Of a stretch of 64,000 nucleotides of DNA, positions 35,271 through 45,031 are shown piece after piece. The DNA is from Chloroflexota bacterium. Its GTDB lineage: Bacteria; Chloroflexota; Anaerolineae; JAAYZQ01. Where the stretch lies: NCBI GenBank assembly GCA_018606645.1, contig JAGVRI010000001.1, positions 386,926 to 450,925 of the forward strand, read 5' to 3'. The translations under genes were made by a program, and so were the position numbers. Under the pieces are notes generated by a model that made no database searches, was not told the DNA's origin, and worked only from the letters and a program-made list of their open reading frames with translations. How positions within the stretch are numbered: position 1 is the first letter of the stretch; each line of letters opens with the position of its first letter.

Positions 35271-37106
35271 TTACGGCCCTGCTTCGCTCTTGACCCACAG
35301 CACCACCTCCTGGTCCACCGCAGGAGGCTCGATCTCCATACACAACAGCCAACGCACCATCTGAGGGCCGCTCAATCCCCATGGCGACCACCGAAGGCGC
35401 AACGGAAACCCTTGCCCCCGAAAGGTCTCACCGATAGGCAGGTCCTGCCGGGCCAATGTCACAGCAGCGACCGTATCGGGCGGCGTGGAAAGGACATCCA
35501 TCACGGCCTGCCGATTGAACTCGCGCAAATACCAGGCCACGACCGGCCCGGTCGCTGCATCCACCGTCACCGGTAGGGTATGGGCATCCCCGGATTGGGC
35601 CAATGACAGCGCTTCCAGCCGATCGACCAGCAACCGCACCTCCGGGGCTGTCGCCTGCAAGAGCATCAACTCCCGAGGGTCGCCGGCGTGGGCAAAGTTG
35701 ACTCCCCACATCGCCTTGAACCCCCACAACGCTAGCGAGACCACGGCGACCAGCCAGGCGCTGCCTCGCAGTAATTCTGACCCGTACCAGAACCAGACGG
35801 CGATGCCCAGACCCAGCAGAAGCAGCAAGGCAGCCCAGGCCAGCAACGCATACGATGTCGGCGCATTCAGGGTGAGTTGACCGATGGCAATCGTAGAATA
35901 GGGACTGGCCAGGCTGTACGCCGCTATCTGGAGATAGAAAAAGACAAGAATCCCCAAGGCAATGGCGCACACCCATATCGCCCGCCGCCACAGGTTCCGC
36001 TCCGTCAGCCATCGGATGGACCTTTCCACCCCCTGGCCGGCCAGCAAAGCCAGGGGGACCACGATCCCCAGGATGTTGCCCGCTGACCGGTGCCCGGCGA
36101 CCAGGACCAGAAAGGCTCCCATCGCCGCCCAGAAGATCAGAAATTGGGTATGCGGGAAGAACAAGGCTGAGGATCCTTCTCGCTCTACCATGCGGCGCCG
36201 GCCGATGAGCCATGCCACCTCCAGGAGTCCCAGTAGCAGGATCAATGCCTCGTACCGGACCAGCAGGAGTAAAGGATAGACGGCCGATGGGCTGGTGGGA
36301 TCGGGCAGGAAACTGCGGATCCAGACCCCAAGAAGATCGGCCGCATGGCCGACACCAGCCAGATGCAGGACAAAGCTGCTGGAACTCAACCCAAAGGCCA
36401 AAGCCAGCGCTCCCCCTAACCTAATCTGGAGCCCGCGTTCCTGCTGAACGGATCGCCAGGCCGTGACCCATGCTGAACTGCCTGTCTCCCGATAGCGGGC
36501 TCTCTCTCGAAGAAATAGCCACAGGGCAAATAAGGAGAAAATCAACAAGACCGAATAGAATCCTGGGCCGGCGCTCAGCCCCACCCCCAACGCAATCGCC
36601 GCCAGATAGAGGAACGCCGGTTGACGCCTCTCCAGGTAATTGATCAGCCCCACCGCCAATGCCAGACCGCAGGTAGCGACCAGGAGGGCGCCGTCCAGGG
36701 TTCGCGAGAAAAAGACGGCCGAAGGCGAGAGGGCTAACAGCAAGGATGCCACCAGGGCGCCCCCCCGTCCCAGGGAACGGCGCAACCCATACGGCAGCAA
36801 CGCCAACAGCACCCCCGCCACCGCCGGCAACCAGCGGGCGCTCCCGTCGCCGGCCCCCCACAAGGAGAAAGAGACGAGGTTTCCGGTGAACAGAGCCGGG
36901 ACCGTGCCGGGCGGAGCGACTGTCAATGCCCCTTGAGAAAAGCGAAAGGCAGCCAACGCCTGGATGGCTTCCGCCTCGTCCAACGGCCGCAGCCCTAGTC
37001 GAGAGAAGCGAAGGCTGGCCGCGATCAATCCGATCAACAGATATGCGGCCCGCTCCACGGTGAACAGGCGCGACCGGTGGACCTCAGACTCGATTTGCTG
37101 GTTCAT
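35271..37106 (-). CDS. GT-C/PMT-like multi-pass glycosyltransferase-type membrane protein
   Basis: 611 residues from the ATG at 37106, nine bases after AGGTGG; an in-frame ATG at 37115 is too close to that site. After the first helix comes LRFSRLGLRPLDEAEAIQALAAFRFSQGA, where the Asp-Glu pair sits in the first loop as in PMT/ArnT-type GT-C enzymes. About twelve further helices follow, and a soluble C-terminal part of about 130 residues. The family uses polyprenyl-phosphate sugars as donors; donor and acceptor here are unknown. It lies 18 bp after the YYY-domain gene and about 95 bp before the TIGR03663-type gene. Confidence 0.78.
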   Translation of the reverse strand: MNQQIESEVHRSRLFTVERAAYLLIGLIAASLRFSRLGLRPLDEAEAIQALAAFRFSQGALTVAPPGTVPALFTGNLVSFSLWGAGDGSARWLPAVAGVLLALLPYGLRRSLGRGGALVASLLLALSPSAVFFSRTLDGALLVATCGLALAVGLINYLERRQPAFLYLAAIALGVGLSAGPGFYSVLLIFSLFALWLFLRERARYRETGSSAWVTAWRSVQQERGLQIRLGGALALAFGLSSSSFVLHLAGVGHAADLLGVWIRSFLPDPTSPSAVYPLLLLVRYEALILLLGLLEVAWLIGRRRMVEREGSSALFFPHTQFLIFWAAMGAFLVLVAGHRSAGNILGIVVPLALLAGQGVERSIRWLTERNLWRRAIWVCAIALGILVFFYLQIAAYSLASPYSTIAIGQLTLNAPTSYALLAWAALLLLLGLGIAVWFWYGSELLRGSAWLVAVVSLALWGFKAMWGVNFAHAGDPRELMLLQATAPEVRLLVDRLEALSLAQSGDAHTLPVTVDAATGPVVAWYLREFNRQAVMDVLSTPPDTVAAVTLARQDLPIGETFRGQGFPLRLRWSPWGLSGPQMVRWLLCMEIEPPAVDQEVVLWVKSEAGP

Positions 37107-37124
37107 CACTGGCATCCACCTGTA

Positions 37125-39716
37125 CTATTTTCTCGTTTTGTAAATCGTCACGTTCCCCTGCTGATAGACGATATCCATAAAGGTGCGGAACTTTTCTAGG
37201 CCCCTTGGGTCGTACTGGCTCCGTTCTAACGGTCCGACATAGACATAGGTCACGCCGTATTTGTCCAGCAACGCCTGAGCGGCCAGTGGATCGAGAGTGC
37301 GGTAGATGGTCTCGATATCCGGTTCGCGGGCGCCTTGAACCTCATAATTGCCCCGCCACTGGCCCTCATGTCCGGCCCAACCGAGAAGGGTAGGCAGGCC
37401 GGTCAGAGCCGAAACCCGTCCCTCGTATACATAGGAACTGCCGCCGGTGCCTGGCGCCTCCAGGATAATGGGCGCACCCTCCACGTGGGCATTCAACCAG
37501 GCAATCGCCGCATAGTCGTCCGGTTGCGACTCCGCCAGGTAGGCCGTCCCGTCCAATGTGGGGGCGTGATCAAAGTTCCCGGCGCGGCTGATGTGGCCCA
37601 ACACGGGGTATACCATGCCCATGGCAAAGAGCAGCCAAAACCCGCCCAGAAAAGCCCGACGCAGCCATCTCTGCCATCCGTTCCCGACTTGCGCTCTGTC
37701 TCGACTCAACCAGTAGACCGCAAACGCGCTGGCCAGCGCCATCAGCACCCACGCCTGAAAATAGAACTTGAAAATGGTGTTCATCCGCACCCGAAAGTTG
37801 TCCACCAGATAAAAGAACTCGACGCTGAGGGTGAGAAGCAGCCCGGCTGCGGCGCACAGCAGGGCAAAGCAAAGGCTGGTCCTTTCACCTCCTGTCCATT
37901 GGGAGGACGGCCGGCTTTCCTCGTCTGAGGTAACCGACGGGGAAACCACCATCGGCACCAGCGCCACCCCCATGGCCGCCATGGCCGCGACAACCACCGG
38001 CATCACCCAGGTCCGCAGCTTGACCAGCAACAGCCGACCCAGCACTGCCCCCCACGGCTGGTCGCCAACAATCTCATACACCGCCGGGATATGGCGAATC
38101 CCGTCCAACAGTTCCCGGCCTTGGGGCGTGAGGACCAGAGCCAGGACGATGAGACCCATGAGGGCGAGCGGCACAAGAAGAAAAAGGCAGAACCAACTGA
38201 CCCAACTCTGGACCAATCGCCGCCCCGAAGGTTGCGGTCCGAGCCGGAGGGCCAGCACAATCAGAAACCCCACAAGCGCCACTAGAAATGGGCCGAACAT
38301 GACGAAATATTGCCGAAACCGGGTCCCTACATAGAGCGTTGGCAACAGGCCGCCCGCCTGCGATTGGAAGCCCAGGTAAAAGGGAGCGTACAACGTCACC
38401 CCCAGCACGGCAATCGCCCCCCCGGTCAGGCCCACATCCCAGACCAAAGACCGGGTCATCTGCCTGTACCAAGCCCACCGCCCCACGCCATACGCCGCCA
38501 GGAAGATGAGCCAGTAGATTGGAAAGTCCCACGTATTCAAAAACCCCAGCGCCCCCAGACAGAGCGGGATCAACCACGGCAACTCCCGGATCGACCTCAG
38601 CCACCCTCCTGGCGGTCGTGTTTCCCCGGCCTGCTCCATCCCCTCCAGCAACGCATTCAATGCCAGGGCCAGGGCCAGCAGCACAAAAGGCAACGCCAAT
38701 ACATGGGGATGCATGTCGCCCAGCAGGAAGCTAAACCCCGGGAACTCGTCAATAGGCTGGATGCCCATGCTATTGCCAAGGGGGTCGAGATCATTGATGA
38801 CCCGCGAGGCTCGCCACCACCACCAACTGCTCCGCGCCGGCATCAGGCTGGGCGGCAGGGAAGGGTTGAACGGTTCGTTCAGTTCGAGAATGTCGAGCCA
38901 ACGCCAGAAGGCTTCCGGCAACCACCGCGCGCTGTAGAGCACCTCCAGAAAGCCCTCCAGGTTGCCCATCACCGCCACCAAAATCGCCCCCAGAAAGACC
39001 CACGACACAGGCCGACGAGTGCGCTGCTGGCCCTGCGCTTCAGACCCCTTCACCAGGTTGTAGACCAGGCCAAAGGCTCCGGTGCAGGTCAATGCAAAGA
39101 GCAGGGCCACTCCCACATGGAAGGTCAGATGGGCCGGAAAGCCAGACAGGCGGGTGAGCATGGCGATCATCACATAGCCGAAATAGTAGTAGCTGATGGC
39201 ATATCCGCTGAGCCAGGCATCGTGGGGCGGAAAATACTCACTCCGGCCGATGCTGTTCAACACCATGATCTCCATAAACTTCTCGCCACCAGTGGTCGTG
39301 AGCTCCGGGCTATAGGCGCGGAGGATCGACCAGAGGATGAACGCCCCGGCGAACAGCAGTTCCACGGTCAATACCAGGGATTTGTGGGTCCTCAGCCAAC
39401 GCCCCAAACCCGGCTCCGTCTGGTTCAGATCCACCGATCCACGCTCGATCCTCCGTCGCCGGTAGAACATGATCGAGACCCCCGCGACCACCGCCAGACT
39501 CCACAGGGCCCCTCCCAGACTGTTGCGCAGCAATCCAAGGGAAGCTCCCAACCACAGGACATAGCTGCTGAGTAACAAGCCCAAAGGTCGGGCGAAGGTG
39601 TAGCCTCGATCGGGCAACCGGCGGAAAAAGCGGTAAGCGAGCGGCAAAGCCGCCAGCCCCATGATTTGGATCCACATCCACCAGATTGGGACGATCCACC
39701 ACTGCTTATCGGCCAT
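37125..39716 (-). CDS. YYY-domain (DUF2298, TIGR03662) membrane protein
   Basis: 863 residues from the ATG at 39716; TTG 39725 and GTG 39722 are in-frame alternatives. The family hallmark is plain: EYFPPHDAWLSGYAISYYYFGYVMIAMLTRLSG. It is preceded by GGEKFMEIMVLNSIGRS and followed by DEFPGFSFLLGDMHPHVLALPF and WRVR-type DNFRVRMNTIFKFYFQAW. About fourteen helices precede a soluble C-terminal domain (GVTYVYVGPLERSQYDPRGLEKF). YYY proteins are known almost only from Chloroflexi and archaea and have no proven function. Stop and start of adjacent genes are two bases apart here. Confidence 0.85.
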   Translation of the reverse strand: MADKQWWIVPIWWMWIQIMGLAALPLAYRFFRRLPDRGYTFARPLGLLLSSYVLWLGASLGLLRNSLGGALWSLAVVAGVSIMFYRRRRIERGSVDLNQTEPGLGRWLRTHKSLVLTVELLFAGAFILWSILRAYSPELTTTGGEKFMEIMVLNSIGRSEYFPPHDAWLSGYAISYYYFGYVMIAMLTRLSGFPAHLTFHVGVALLFALTCTGAFGLVYNLVKGSEAQGQQRTRRPVSWVFLGAILVAVMGNLEGFLEVLYSARWLPEAFWRWLDILELNEPFNPSLPPSLMPARSSWWWWRASRVINDLDPLGNSMGIQPIDEFPGFSFLLGDMHPHVLALPFVLLALALALNALLEGMEQAGETRPPGGWLRSIRELPWLIPLCLGALGFLNTWDFPIYWLIFLAAYGVGRWAWYRQMTRSLVWDVGLTGGAIAVLGVTLYAPFYLGFQSQAGGLLPTLYVGTRFRQYFVMFGPFLVALVGFLIVLALRLGPQPSGRRLVQSWVSWFCLFLLVPLALMGLIVLALVLTPQGRELLDGIRHIPAVYEIVGDQPWGAVLGRLLLVKLRTWVMPVVVAAMAAMGVALVPMVVSPSVTSDEESRPSSQWTGGERTSLCFALLCAAAGLLLTLSVEFFYLVDNFRVRMNTIFKFYFQAWVLMALASAFAVYWLSRDRAQVGNGWQRWLRRAFLGGFWLLFAMGMVYPVLGHISRAGNFDHAPTLDGTAYLAESQPDDYAAIAWLNAHVEGAPIILEAPGTGGSSYVYEGRVSALTGLPTLLGWAGHEGQWRGNYEVQGAREPDIETIYRTLDPLAAQALLDKYGVTYVYVGPLERSQYDPRGLEKFRTFMDIVYQQGNVTIYKTRK

Positions 39717-39718
39717 GA

Positions 39719-42700
39719 TCACCAAGCCACCTGATAGATAGTCACTCTCTCGTTGCGAAATACGACCTGCAATCTGCCCTCGCGGACCATCCGATCAAAT
39801 TTCGCTAGCCCGGCCGGGTCATAATAGGCCTCTTCCAAGGGCCCGACAACCACATACTCCACCTCATATTGGCGCAGCAAAGATTCTGCCACATCGGAAA
39901 CCGGCGTGTTGTAGATCCTGGCTACATCCTCAGCCCGCCTCCACACCTCCTGATCATTGGCCGCCGCCCGCTGTTGGCGCTGATGCCAGTTCCAACCAAG
40001 CACTGCTGGCAATCCGGTGTTGATCGAATAGCGCCCTCCCCAACGGTACTCTGGCGTGTGTCCCTCCAGAATGACCGGAGAGCCGGCCACGTTGTCCAGC
40101 ATCCAGCGGATCCCCTCCAGATCCCATTTCAGTTCATATTCCTGGCCATTGGGATCGGAGTAAAGAGCCGTTTTCATGTATGCCCACCCGTCCAGACCCG
40201 GCCCCGCGCGAGGATCAAATCGGTCGCGGACCTTGGCCGAGGTGGCCAAGGGCGGATAGAGCGCGGCGCAGAACAACAGGACCGCCAGCGAACCCAGCCA
40301 TAATCCCTGTCCCTGACGCCAGCGCGTCACATAGGGCACCATCCAGGCCAATGCCACCGCCGCTGCCACTCCCCATAGCGACCATGTCTGCAGGTAGAAC
40401 TTGAACACCGTGTTCATCCGTCCCACATCTCCCTCGAGGACCACGACTTCCACCCCGAGGGTCATGGCTAACCCCAGCAGGACCAGGTAGGCCCACAGCC
40501 GTTCGGTGGCCGAAAGGTTACGTCGAAGCAGCAAGAACAGTCCCAGGACGGCTACGGGCAATCCCACGGCAAACACGCCCAGACCTCGATAGGCATACTC
40601 GCCGGCCGCCGCCAACTCTTCTCTCGCCCGGGTAAAGGGGATCAATCCGGGGATCAGGAAAAAGACCTCGACAAGCAACAGGATTCCAAGTCCCACCCAC
40701 CAGCGGGTCGCCATCGGTAATCCCTGGACACCGACGATCTTTGCCACCTTCTGCAACCGCTCCCGTCGCGTCCAGTAGCGGACGGTCAGCATCGTCCGCC
40801 GCCACAGAGCCCACCCCTGATCTTCGCCCATCACCCTCGTCCAGAGATAGCTGACGATGGCAAACAAAAAGAGCCCATGGACTAGCAGATAGGCCCATAG
40901 CACAGTCCGGGTGCCGGTCCACAGGGTCACGCTGTTGTAAAAGGTTCCATAATAGGTCCAGAAAGGTCGATAGAGCAGGGCCCACCCAAGAACAAAGATC
41001 AGCCCGAATTGCCAGGCGATCGTCCCGACCGCCTTCCAACTCAGCCCGCGCCGCGCCGTTTCGGCAATGGTCAAGGCCCCCAGCGCGATCAACAGATGCG
41101 GCGGCACATCCCAGGTGTTGGTGGTGCGCATAGCGCCAATCGTCACCGACCAGAGAACCAGCAGCAAGAGCAAGTCCAGAAGCCGCCTCCATCTCTTCTC
41201 TTCTGGGTCGCAGCTTTTCTCCCCCCGTTTCACAATGGCCACGGCGATAGACAGCGACACAAACGTCAACGGCAACGCAATCAGGTGGGCATGCAGATCG
41301 GCATACAGGAAGGTGAAGAAGGGGAACTCGGTGATCACCGACTCACTGGGGGCAGAGGGGATGGCCCGACTGGCATTCCAATACCACTCGTTGATGGCGA
41401 TCGGCAGAGGCTTGCCCTCGACCAAGGTCTGGTACAGGCCAACCACGCAGCGCACCAGGCTGGCGAATCCGGGAATGGTGCTCCGGAACGATTCCAACAC
41501 TCCCTCGCTCAAGCCGGACACGATCAACCGCACCTGAGCCAAGTTACCGAGCACCGCTACAAACAGCGCCCCCACCAGGCCAAAGAGCCAGGTCCGCCAA
41601 GGCCTCTGTTCTGCTCCGCCCTCCTTCCCCGCGTGTCCTTGGACCGCCAGATTGTAACTGACGCTGAACGCCCCCATGGCCGTCATCGCAAACCAGGTCG
41701 GGATGACCAGGTTGTAGGCGGTCGCCGGCACGATCCCGATCAGTTTGATCAGGGTGCCGACCATCACCTGACCAAAGTAGTAATAGTTCAGGTACCCACC
41801 GGCAAACCACGGATCATAGGGGGGAAACTCGGTGCTCTTGATCACGGCGTTAAGATAGGCAAAATCCATCGGCTTTTCGCCGCCCATCCAGGGATGCCAC
41901 AGATCAGGATTGCCCCAGCGGATCAACCAAAACAAGGCAAAGAACCCGCAGAAAAACAGCTCGTTGACCAGGACGAGCCTTCTCTTGGTACACCATAGGT
42001 TCCAGAGACGGCGTCGCGGTCCTGGGAAAAGGAGAACTCCGAACGAGGCAAGAGCGATCGCCCCTAGCGACAGCCAGATCGTCCCCCGCGTATAGGACAA
42101 GGCCGTGACATTGGTCAGGATCCACGCACTCCAGGCTAGCAGCAATACCCCGATCGGTTTGGACAGGATATAGCCCCCGTCAGGCAGCCGTCCCAGAGCG
42201 GCAACGGTCAGCGGCAAGGCACACAGCCCCAACAGTTCGATGAGAAGCAGCCATGACAGGGTGGGCCAACGGTTCACCACACTGTTCCGGTTGAAAATCA
42301 ACCCCCAGGTGCCCCCCTGCCGTTGCACCTGTTTCAACTCGTCAGTAAGCATCAGTTCATTCTGGTGTTGATGGGTGCGCTTCCAGCGGGGCACATCGCG
42401 CGGGTTGAGCCAGTGGGCAATCCCATCCCAGTCAATCCCCTCGCTGAGCAGAGCACGGACGCGATCCCGGTCATAGTCATCCGATTTGCGATAAATCAGC
42501 ACCTTGGGATGATCGTAAACGGTGAATTGCTCCTCGGCGCGGTCATCGTTGAACTCAATGCCAAACAACCGGGGATAGGAATGGAACTCGACGGCTTTTT
42601 CGAACCCCAACTTTTCGGCAAACAGAAGTTGATAGTAGCGGGTGGTGACCGGATACCGCATCGGCAGGCGCGGGATCGAGTTGTACAGCCGACCGCTGCT

Positions 42701-44752
42701 CATGATGATGTAATCGGCTTCATCCAGGACGTCCAGGAGTTTCTCCAACTTCTCCGGAGTATCCTCGTCGTACAGGGTCAGGTCCAGGCCTCGATAGGGT
42801 CCCGTGCCAAAGGCCACCCGTCCATCCATATTAAAGGGCAGTGGATCATCAAAGTGCTCGTTGGCAATGGCCGCCCCCTTGCTGACCAGCGGAGCTCCCT
42901 CAACGGCCCGAATTCGAACCAGATACCGTTGTCCGCCTGTCATGAACAGGTCTGGCACGTCCAGGACGTATCGGTCTTGGCCATTTTTCCCAAAGGTGGC
43001 CGCCAACTGCGCTTGAGCGAGCGGATATTCTTCCTGGTCCGCCAGGGTGATCTGGACCTCCATGACCCCATGCCTCTCCCCGTCCAACGGGGTGAGGTGG
43101 TTCATGACCACCTCGGTGGCGATCAGATCGTGCGCCGGGCTAAACGGCGTGACCAGCCACTGGCCGTTTTCCTCAAAGACGTGGATGGACGGTAGATCGA
43201 GCTGCCATTGTCCTGGCCGACCATCGATGGTGTGATACCGCAGCGTGGCTCCGGTCTCGATATTCTCATAGATCCATCGCGTTGCCTGAACCCGGGTCAC
43301 CGGTTCCCGATAGATCTGAATAAAAGCCCAGGCCCAGGCCAGCGTGCCCACAAGTACCATGGTACTCAACGCTCTGGCCAGAAATCGAGGTGCCCAATAA
43401 CGATCCTTCGCCCAGTCCCAGACAAACACTACGAGATACGCCGCGAACATGGCCAGGGATGGATAGATCGGCAGAAAGTAGCGAATCGACTTGACAAACT
43501 GCATTCCTTGCCAGAAGAAGGTCAACACCACCCAGGTCAGAGGGATCAAGACCCTCTCCCATCCCTCGTCCTCATGACCGGCTGATTGAGGTCGTGCGGA
43601 CCGCCAGCGCCGAACCGTCTGGATGATAACCAGAAGCACCCCCAACCAGGCCGCCGTACCCAGAGGCACCCCCAGCCCCCAGAGGACCATGTTCTCAAGA
43701 GGATACAGCCACGGAGTTCGCTCGGTCCATTGGCGCCCCCACGGCATGTCCGCCTCACCGGTTTGCTGGGCGCCGGCCGAAACAATGTCCGCAATCCATT
43801 GCGGATTGGGCATGAACACAGCGCGGATCGGTTCAGGAACATGTTGGAAGATGCGGAACCGTTCTCCCCACGGCTCAGGAACCGTATCCCAGCCGACATA
43901 ATTCGGACCCGCCCAGGCGTAGGGTTGCGCCACGCGAAATACCCCGATGGCCAAAAGCACCGCCAGACCCAGGCCGATCGCCGTCTTGAGAAAGGCGCGA
44001 GCGGGACGATCTCCGGCCCACACCTGGTTTCTCACTCTCAGCCAGGCCCCCAACGCAATCACAACCACCAATAGGAACACACTGACTTTGCAGGCAAGGG
44101 TGAATCCCATGCTGAGCCCCAACGCCGCAAAAGACAGCCATCCCTTTCCTTCCACCAGGTCAAGCGTGAACCACAGGGTTAGCCCCACAAAGAAGGTCAG
44201 AAACGTATCTACAGCGAAATAATGAGAGCCCTGGATATTTAACACAGCTAACGCTAACAAAAACGAGGCGATCAACCCCACCCGCTCATCGAACAATCGC
44301 CGCCCGAGGAAGAAAAGAAGAAGCACGGACCCCAGATCAAACAAAGCCGATAAGCCCCGTCCGACCAGATGGATGCGATCATAGCTGGTCAGGCTGGTGC
44401 CTGGCTGCCACTCATCGCCGGGAGACCGCGAGCGTTCGACATACAGGCTTACTGCCTTGTCCAGTTGCGTCGCAACAAACTTGGTGAAAAAGAGCGGGAA
44501 TGTTCCATAAAAATACACCATATTGTTGTTGCGGGGATTCAGAGGAGAACAGCTGGTATCGAAATACTCGCCCAGAGTCCGGGGCCACTGAATGGCGGTG
44601 ATGACCATGGTCGTATGGCGCTCATCGGGATGGATGTGATACGTCCCCTTATCCCAGTTCAGGTTATAGAAACGGAAGGCCCCGCCTATCACCAGGATGA
44701 CAATCAGGGCCAACGACACCTTTGTGTGTGTAACGTGACTATCCCGTTCCAT
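39719..44752 (-). CDS. Fusion of a PMT/GT39-like domain and a YYY (DUF2298) domain, 1677 residues
   Basis: The N-terminal half is GT-C-like: helix 1, then GAFRFYNLNWDKGTYHIHPDERHTTMVITAIQWP with an Asp-Glu pair in the first loop, and many helices up to about residue 480. A soluble section of about 300 residues follows. From about residue 840 a complete YYY domain follows (PPYDPWFAGGYLNYYYFGQVMVGTLIKLIG, FPFFTFLYADLHAHLIALP, GDVGRMNTVFKFYLQTW), with a C-terminal YVVVGPLEEAYYDPAGLAKFD. That C-terminal part is paralogous to the separate YYY protein at 37125-39716. First gene of the cluster, with a promoter at 44799-44827. Glycan or lipid-linked sugar handling inferred. Confidence 0.83.
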   Translation of the reverse strand: MERDSHVTHTKVSLALIVILVIGGAFRFYNLNWDKGTYHIHPDERHTTMVITAIQWPRTLGEYFDTSCSPLNPRNNNMVYFYGTFPLFFTKFVATQLDKAVSLYVERSRSPGDEWQPGTSLTSYDRIHLVGRGLSALFDLGSVLLLFFLGRRLFDERVGLIASFLLALAVLNIQGSHYFAVDTFLTFFVGLTLWFTLDLVEGKGWLSFAALGLSMGFTLACKVSVFLLVVVIALGAWLRVRNQVWAGDRPARAFLKTAIGLGLAVLLAIGVFRVAQPYAWAGPNYVGWDTVPEPWGERFRIFQHVPEPIRAVFMPNPQWIADIVSAGAQQTGEADMPWGRQWTERTPWLYPLENMVLWGLGVPLGTAAWLGVLLVIIQTVRRWRSARPQSAGHEDEGWERVLIPLTWVVLTFFWQGMQFVKSIRYFLPIYPSLAMFAAYLVVFVWDWAKDRYWAPRFLARALSTMVLVGTLAWAWAFIQIYREPVTRVQATRWIYENIETGATLRYHTIDGRPGQWQLDLPSIHVFEENGQWLVTPFSPAHDLIATEVVMNHLTPLDGERHGVMEVQITLADQEEYPLAQAQLAATFGKNGQDRYVLDVPDLFMTGGQRYLVRIRAVEGAPLVSKGAAIANEHFDDPLPFNMDGRVAFGTGPYRGLDLTLYDEDTPEKLEKLLDVLDEADYIIMSSGRLYNSIPRLPMRYPVTTRYYQLLFAEKLGFEKAVEFHSYPRLFGIEFNDDRAEEQFTVYDHPKVLIYRKSDDYDRDRVRALLSEGIDWDGIAHWLNPRDVPRWKRTHQHQNELMLTDELKQVQRQGGTWGLIFNRNSVVNRWPTLSWLLLIELLGLCALPLTVAALGRLPDGGYILSKPIGVLLLAWSAWILTNVTALSYTRGTIWLSLGAIALASFGVLLFPGPRRRLWNLWCTKRRLVLVNELFFCGFFALFWLIRWGNPDLWHPWMGGEKPMDFAYLNAVIKSTEFPPYDPWFAGGYLNYYYFGQVMVGTLIKLIGIVPATAYNLVIPTWFAMTAMGAFSVSYNLAVQGHAGKEGGAEQRPWRTWLFGLVGALFVAVLGNLAQVRLIVSGLSEGVLESFRSTIPGFASLVRCVVGLYQTLVEGKPLPIAINEWYWNASRAIPSAPSESVITEFPFFTFLYADLHAHLIALPLTFVSLSIAVAIVKRGEKSCDPEEKRWRRLLDLLLLLVLWSVTIGAMRTTNTWDVPPHLLIALGALTIAETARRGLSWKAVGTIAWQFGLIFVLGWALLYRPFWTYYGTFYNSVTLWTGTRTVLWAYLLVHGLFLFAIVSYLWTRVMGEDQGWALWRRTMLTVRYWTRRERLQKVAKIVGVQGLPMATRWWVGLGILLLVEVFFLIPGLIPFTRAREELAAAGEYAYRGLGVFAVGLPVAVLGLFLLLRRNLSATERLWAYLVLLGLAMTLGVEVVVLEGDVGRMNTVFKFYLQTWSLWGVAAAVALAWMVPYVTRWRQGQGLWLGSLAVLLFCAALYPPLATSAKVRDRFDPRAGPGLDGWAYMKTALYSDPNGQEYELKWDLEGIRWMLDNVAGSPVILEGHTPEYRWGGRYSINTGLPAVLGWNWHQRQQRAAANDQEVWRRAEDVARIYNTPVSDVAESLLRQYEVEYVVVGPLEEAYYDPAGLAKFDRMVREGRLQVVFRNERVTIYQVAW

Positions 44753-44798
44753 TCCGACGGTTGCCCCTCGACTGCATGTCCCCGATCGTTAGGGCTGT

Positions 44799-44827
44799 AG
44801 TATAACACCATTCAAAGTTAACAACAA
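44799..44827 (-). promoter_or_regulatory. Sigma-A promoter for the GT-C/YYY cluster
   Basis: Minus strand TTGTTG (44822-44827), 17-bp spacer, TATACT (44799-44804), 47 bp upstream of the first gene of the cluster. Confidence 0.65.
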
Positions 44828-44832
44828 AGACA

Positions 44833-44865
44833 AAGCCTTGCGCGGGTATTACCAACACAAGGCTT
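44833..44865 (-). terminator. Terminator after tRNA-Val
   Basis: AAGCCTTG (44833-44840) and CAAGGCTT (44858-44865) form an 8-bp stem with a 17-nt loop. On the minus strand TGTCTTTGTTG follows, a loose U-rich tail, about 10 nt past the tRNA 3' end. Confidence 0.6.
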
Positions 44866-44874
44866 ATCCTGGAG

Positions 44875-44947
44875 TGGGCGAAACAGGGGTTGAACCTGTG
44901 ACCTCTTCCTTGTAAGGGAAGCGCTCTTCCAATTGAGCTATTCGCCC
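44875..44947 (-). tRNA. tRNA-Val (anticodon TAC)
   Basis: 73-nt cloverleaf on the minus strand: acceptor GGGCGAA/TTCGCCC with discriminator A, D arm GCTC..GAGC, anticodon stem CTTCC/GGAAG with loop CTTACAA (anticodon TAC, reads GTA/GTG valine codons), T arm ACAGG-TTCAACC-CCTGT. CCA is not encoded. It has a consensus promoter at 44961-44989 and its own terminator. It is a potential ligand of the valS T-box, although the candidate specifier there is GTC. Confidence 0.96.
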
Positions 44948-44960
44948 CGGATCTGCCTCC

Positions 44961-44989
44961 ATTATATCTGGAGAGGAAGTATCTGTCAA
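44961..44989 (-). promoter_or_regulatory. Consensus sigma-A promoter for tRNA-Val
   Basis: Minus strand TTGACA (44984-44989), 17-bp spacer, TATAAT (44961-44966): perfect consensus hexamers, 14 bp before the tRNA 5' end. Confidence 0.88.
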
Positions 44990-45031
44990 TTGATTCATTA
45001 AGAATAGTGATCGTAATAGAGAGCATCCTTT

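Noticed and set aside
38310-39575. 421-codon plus-strand frame
   Set aside because: Antisense to the YYY-domain gene; no start signal and a low-complexity Gln/Arg/Pro composition.
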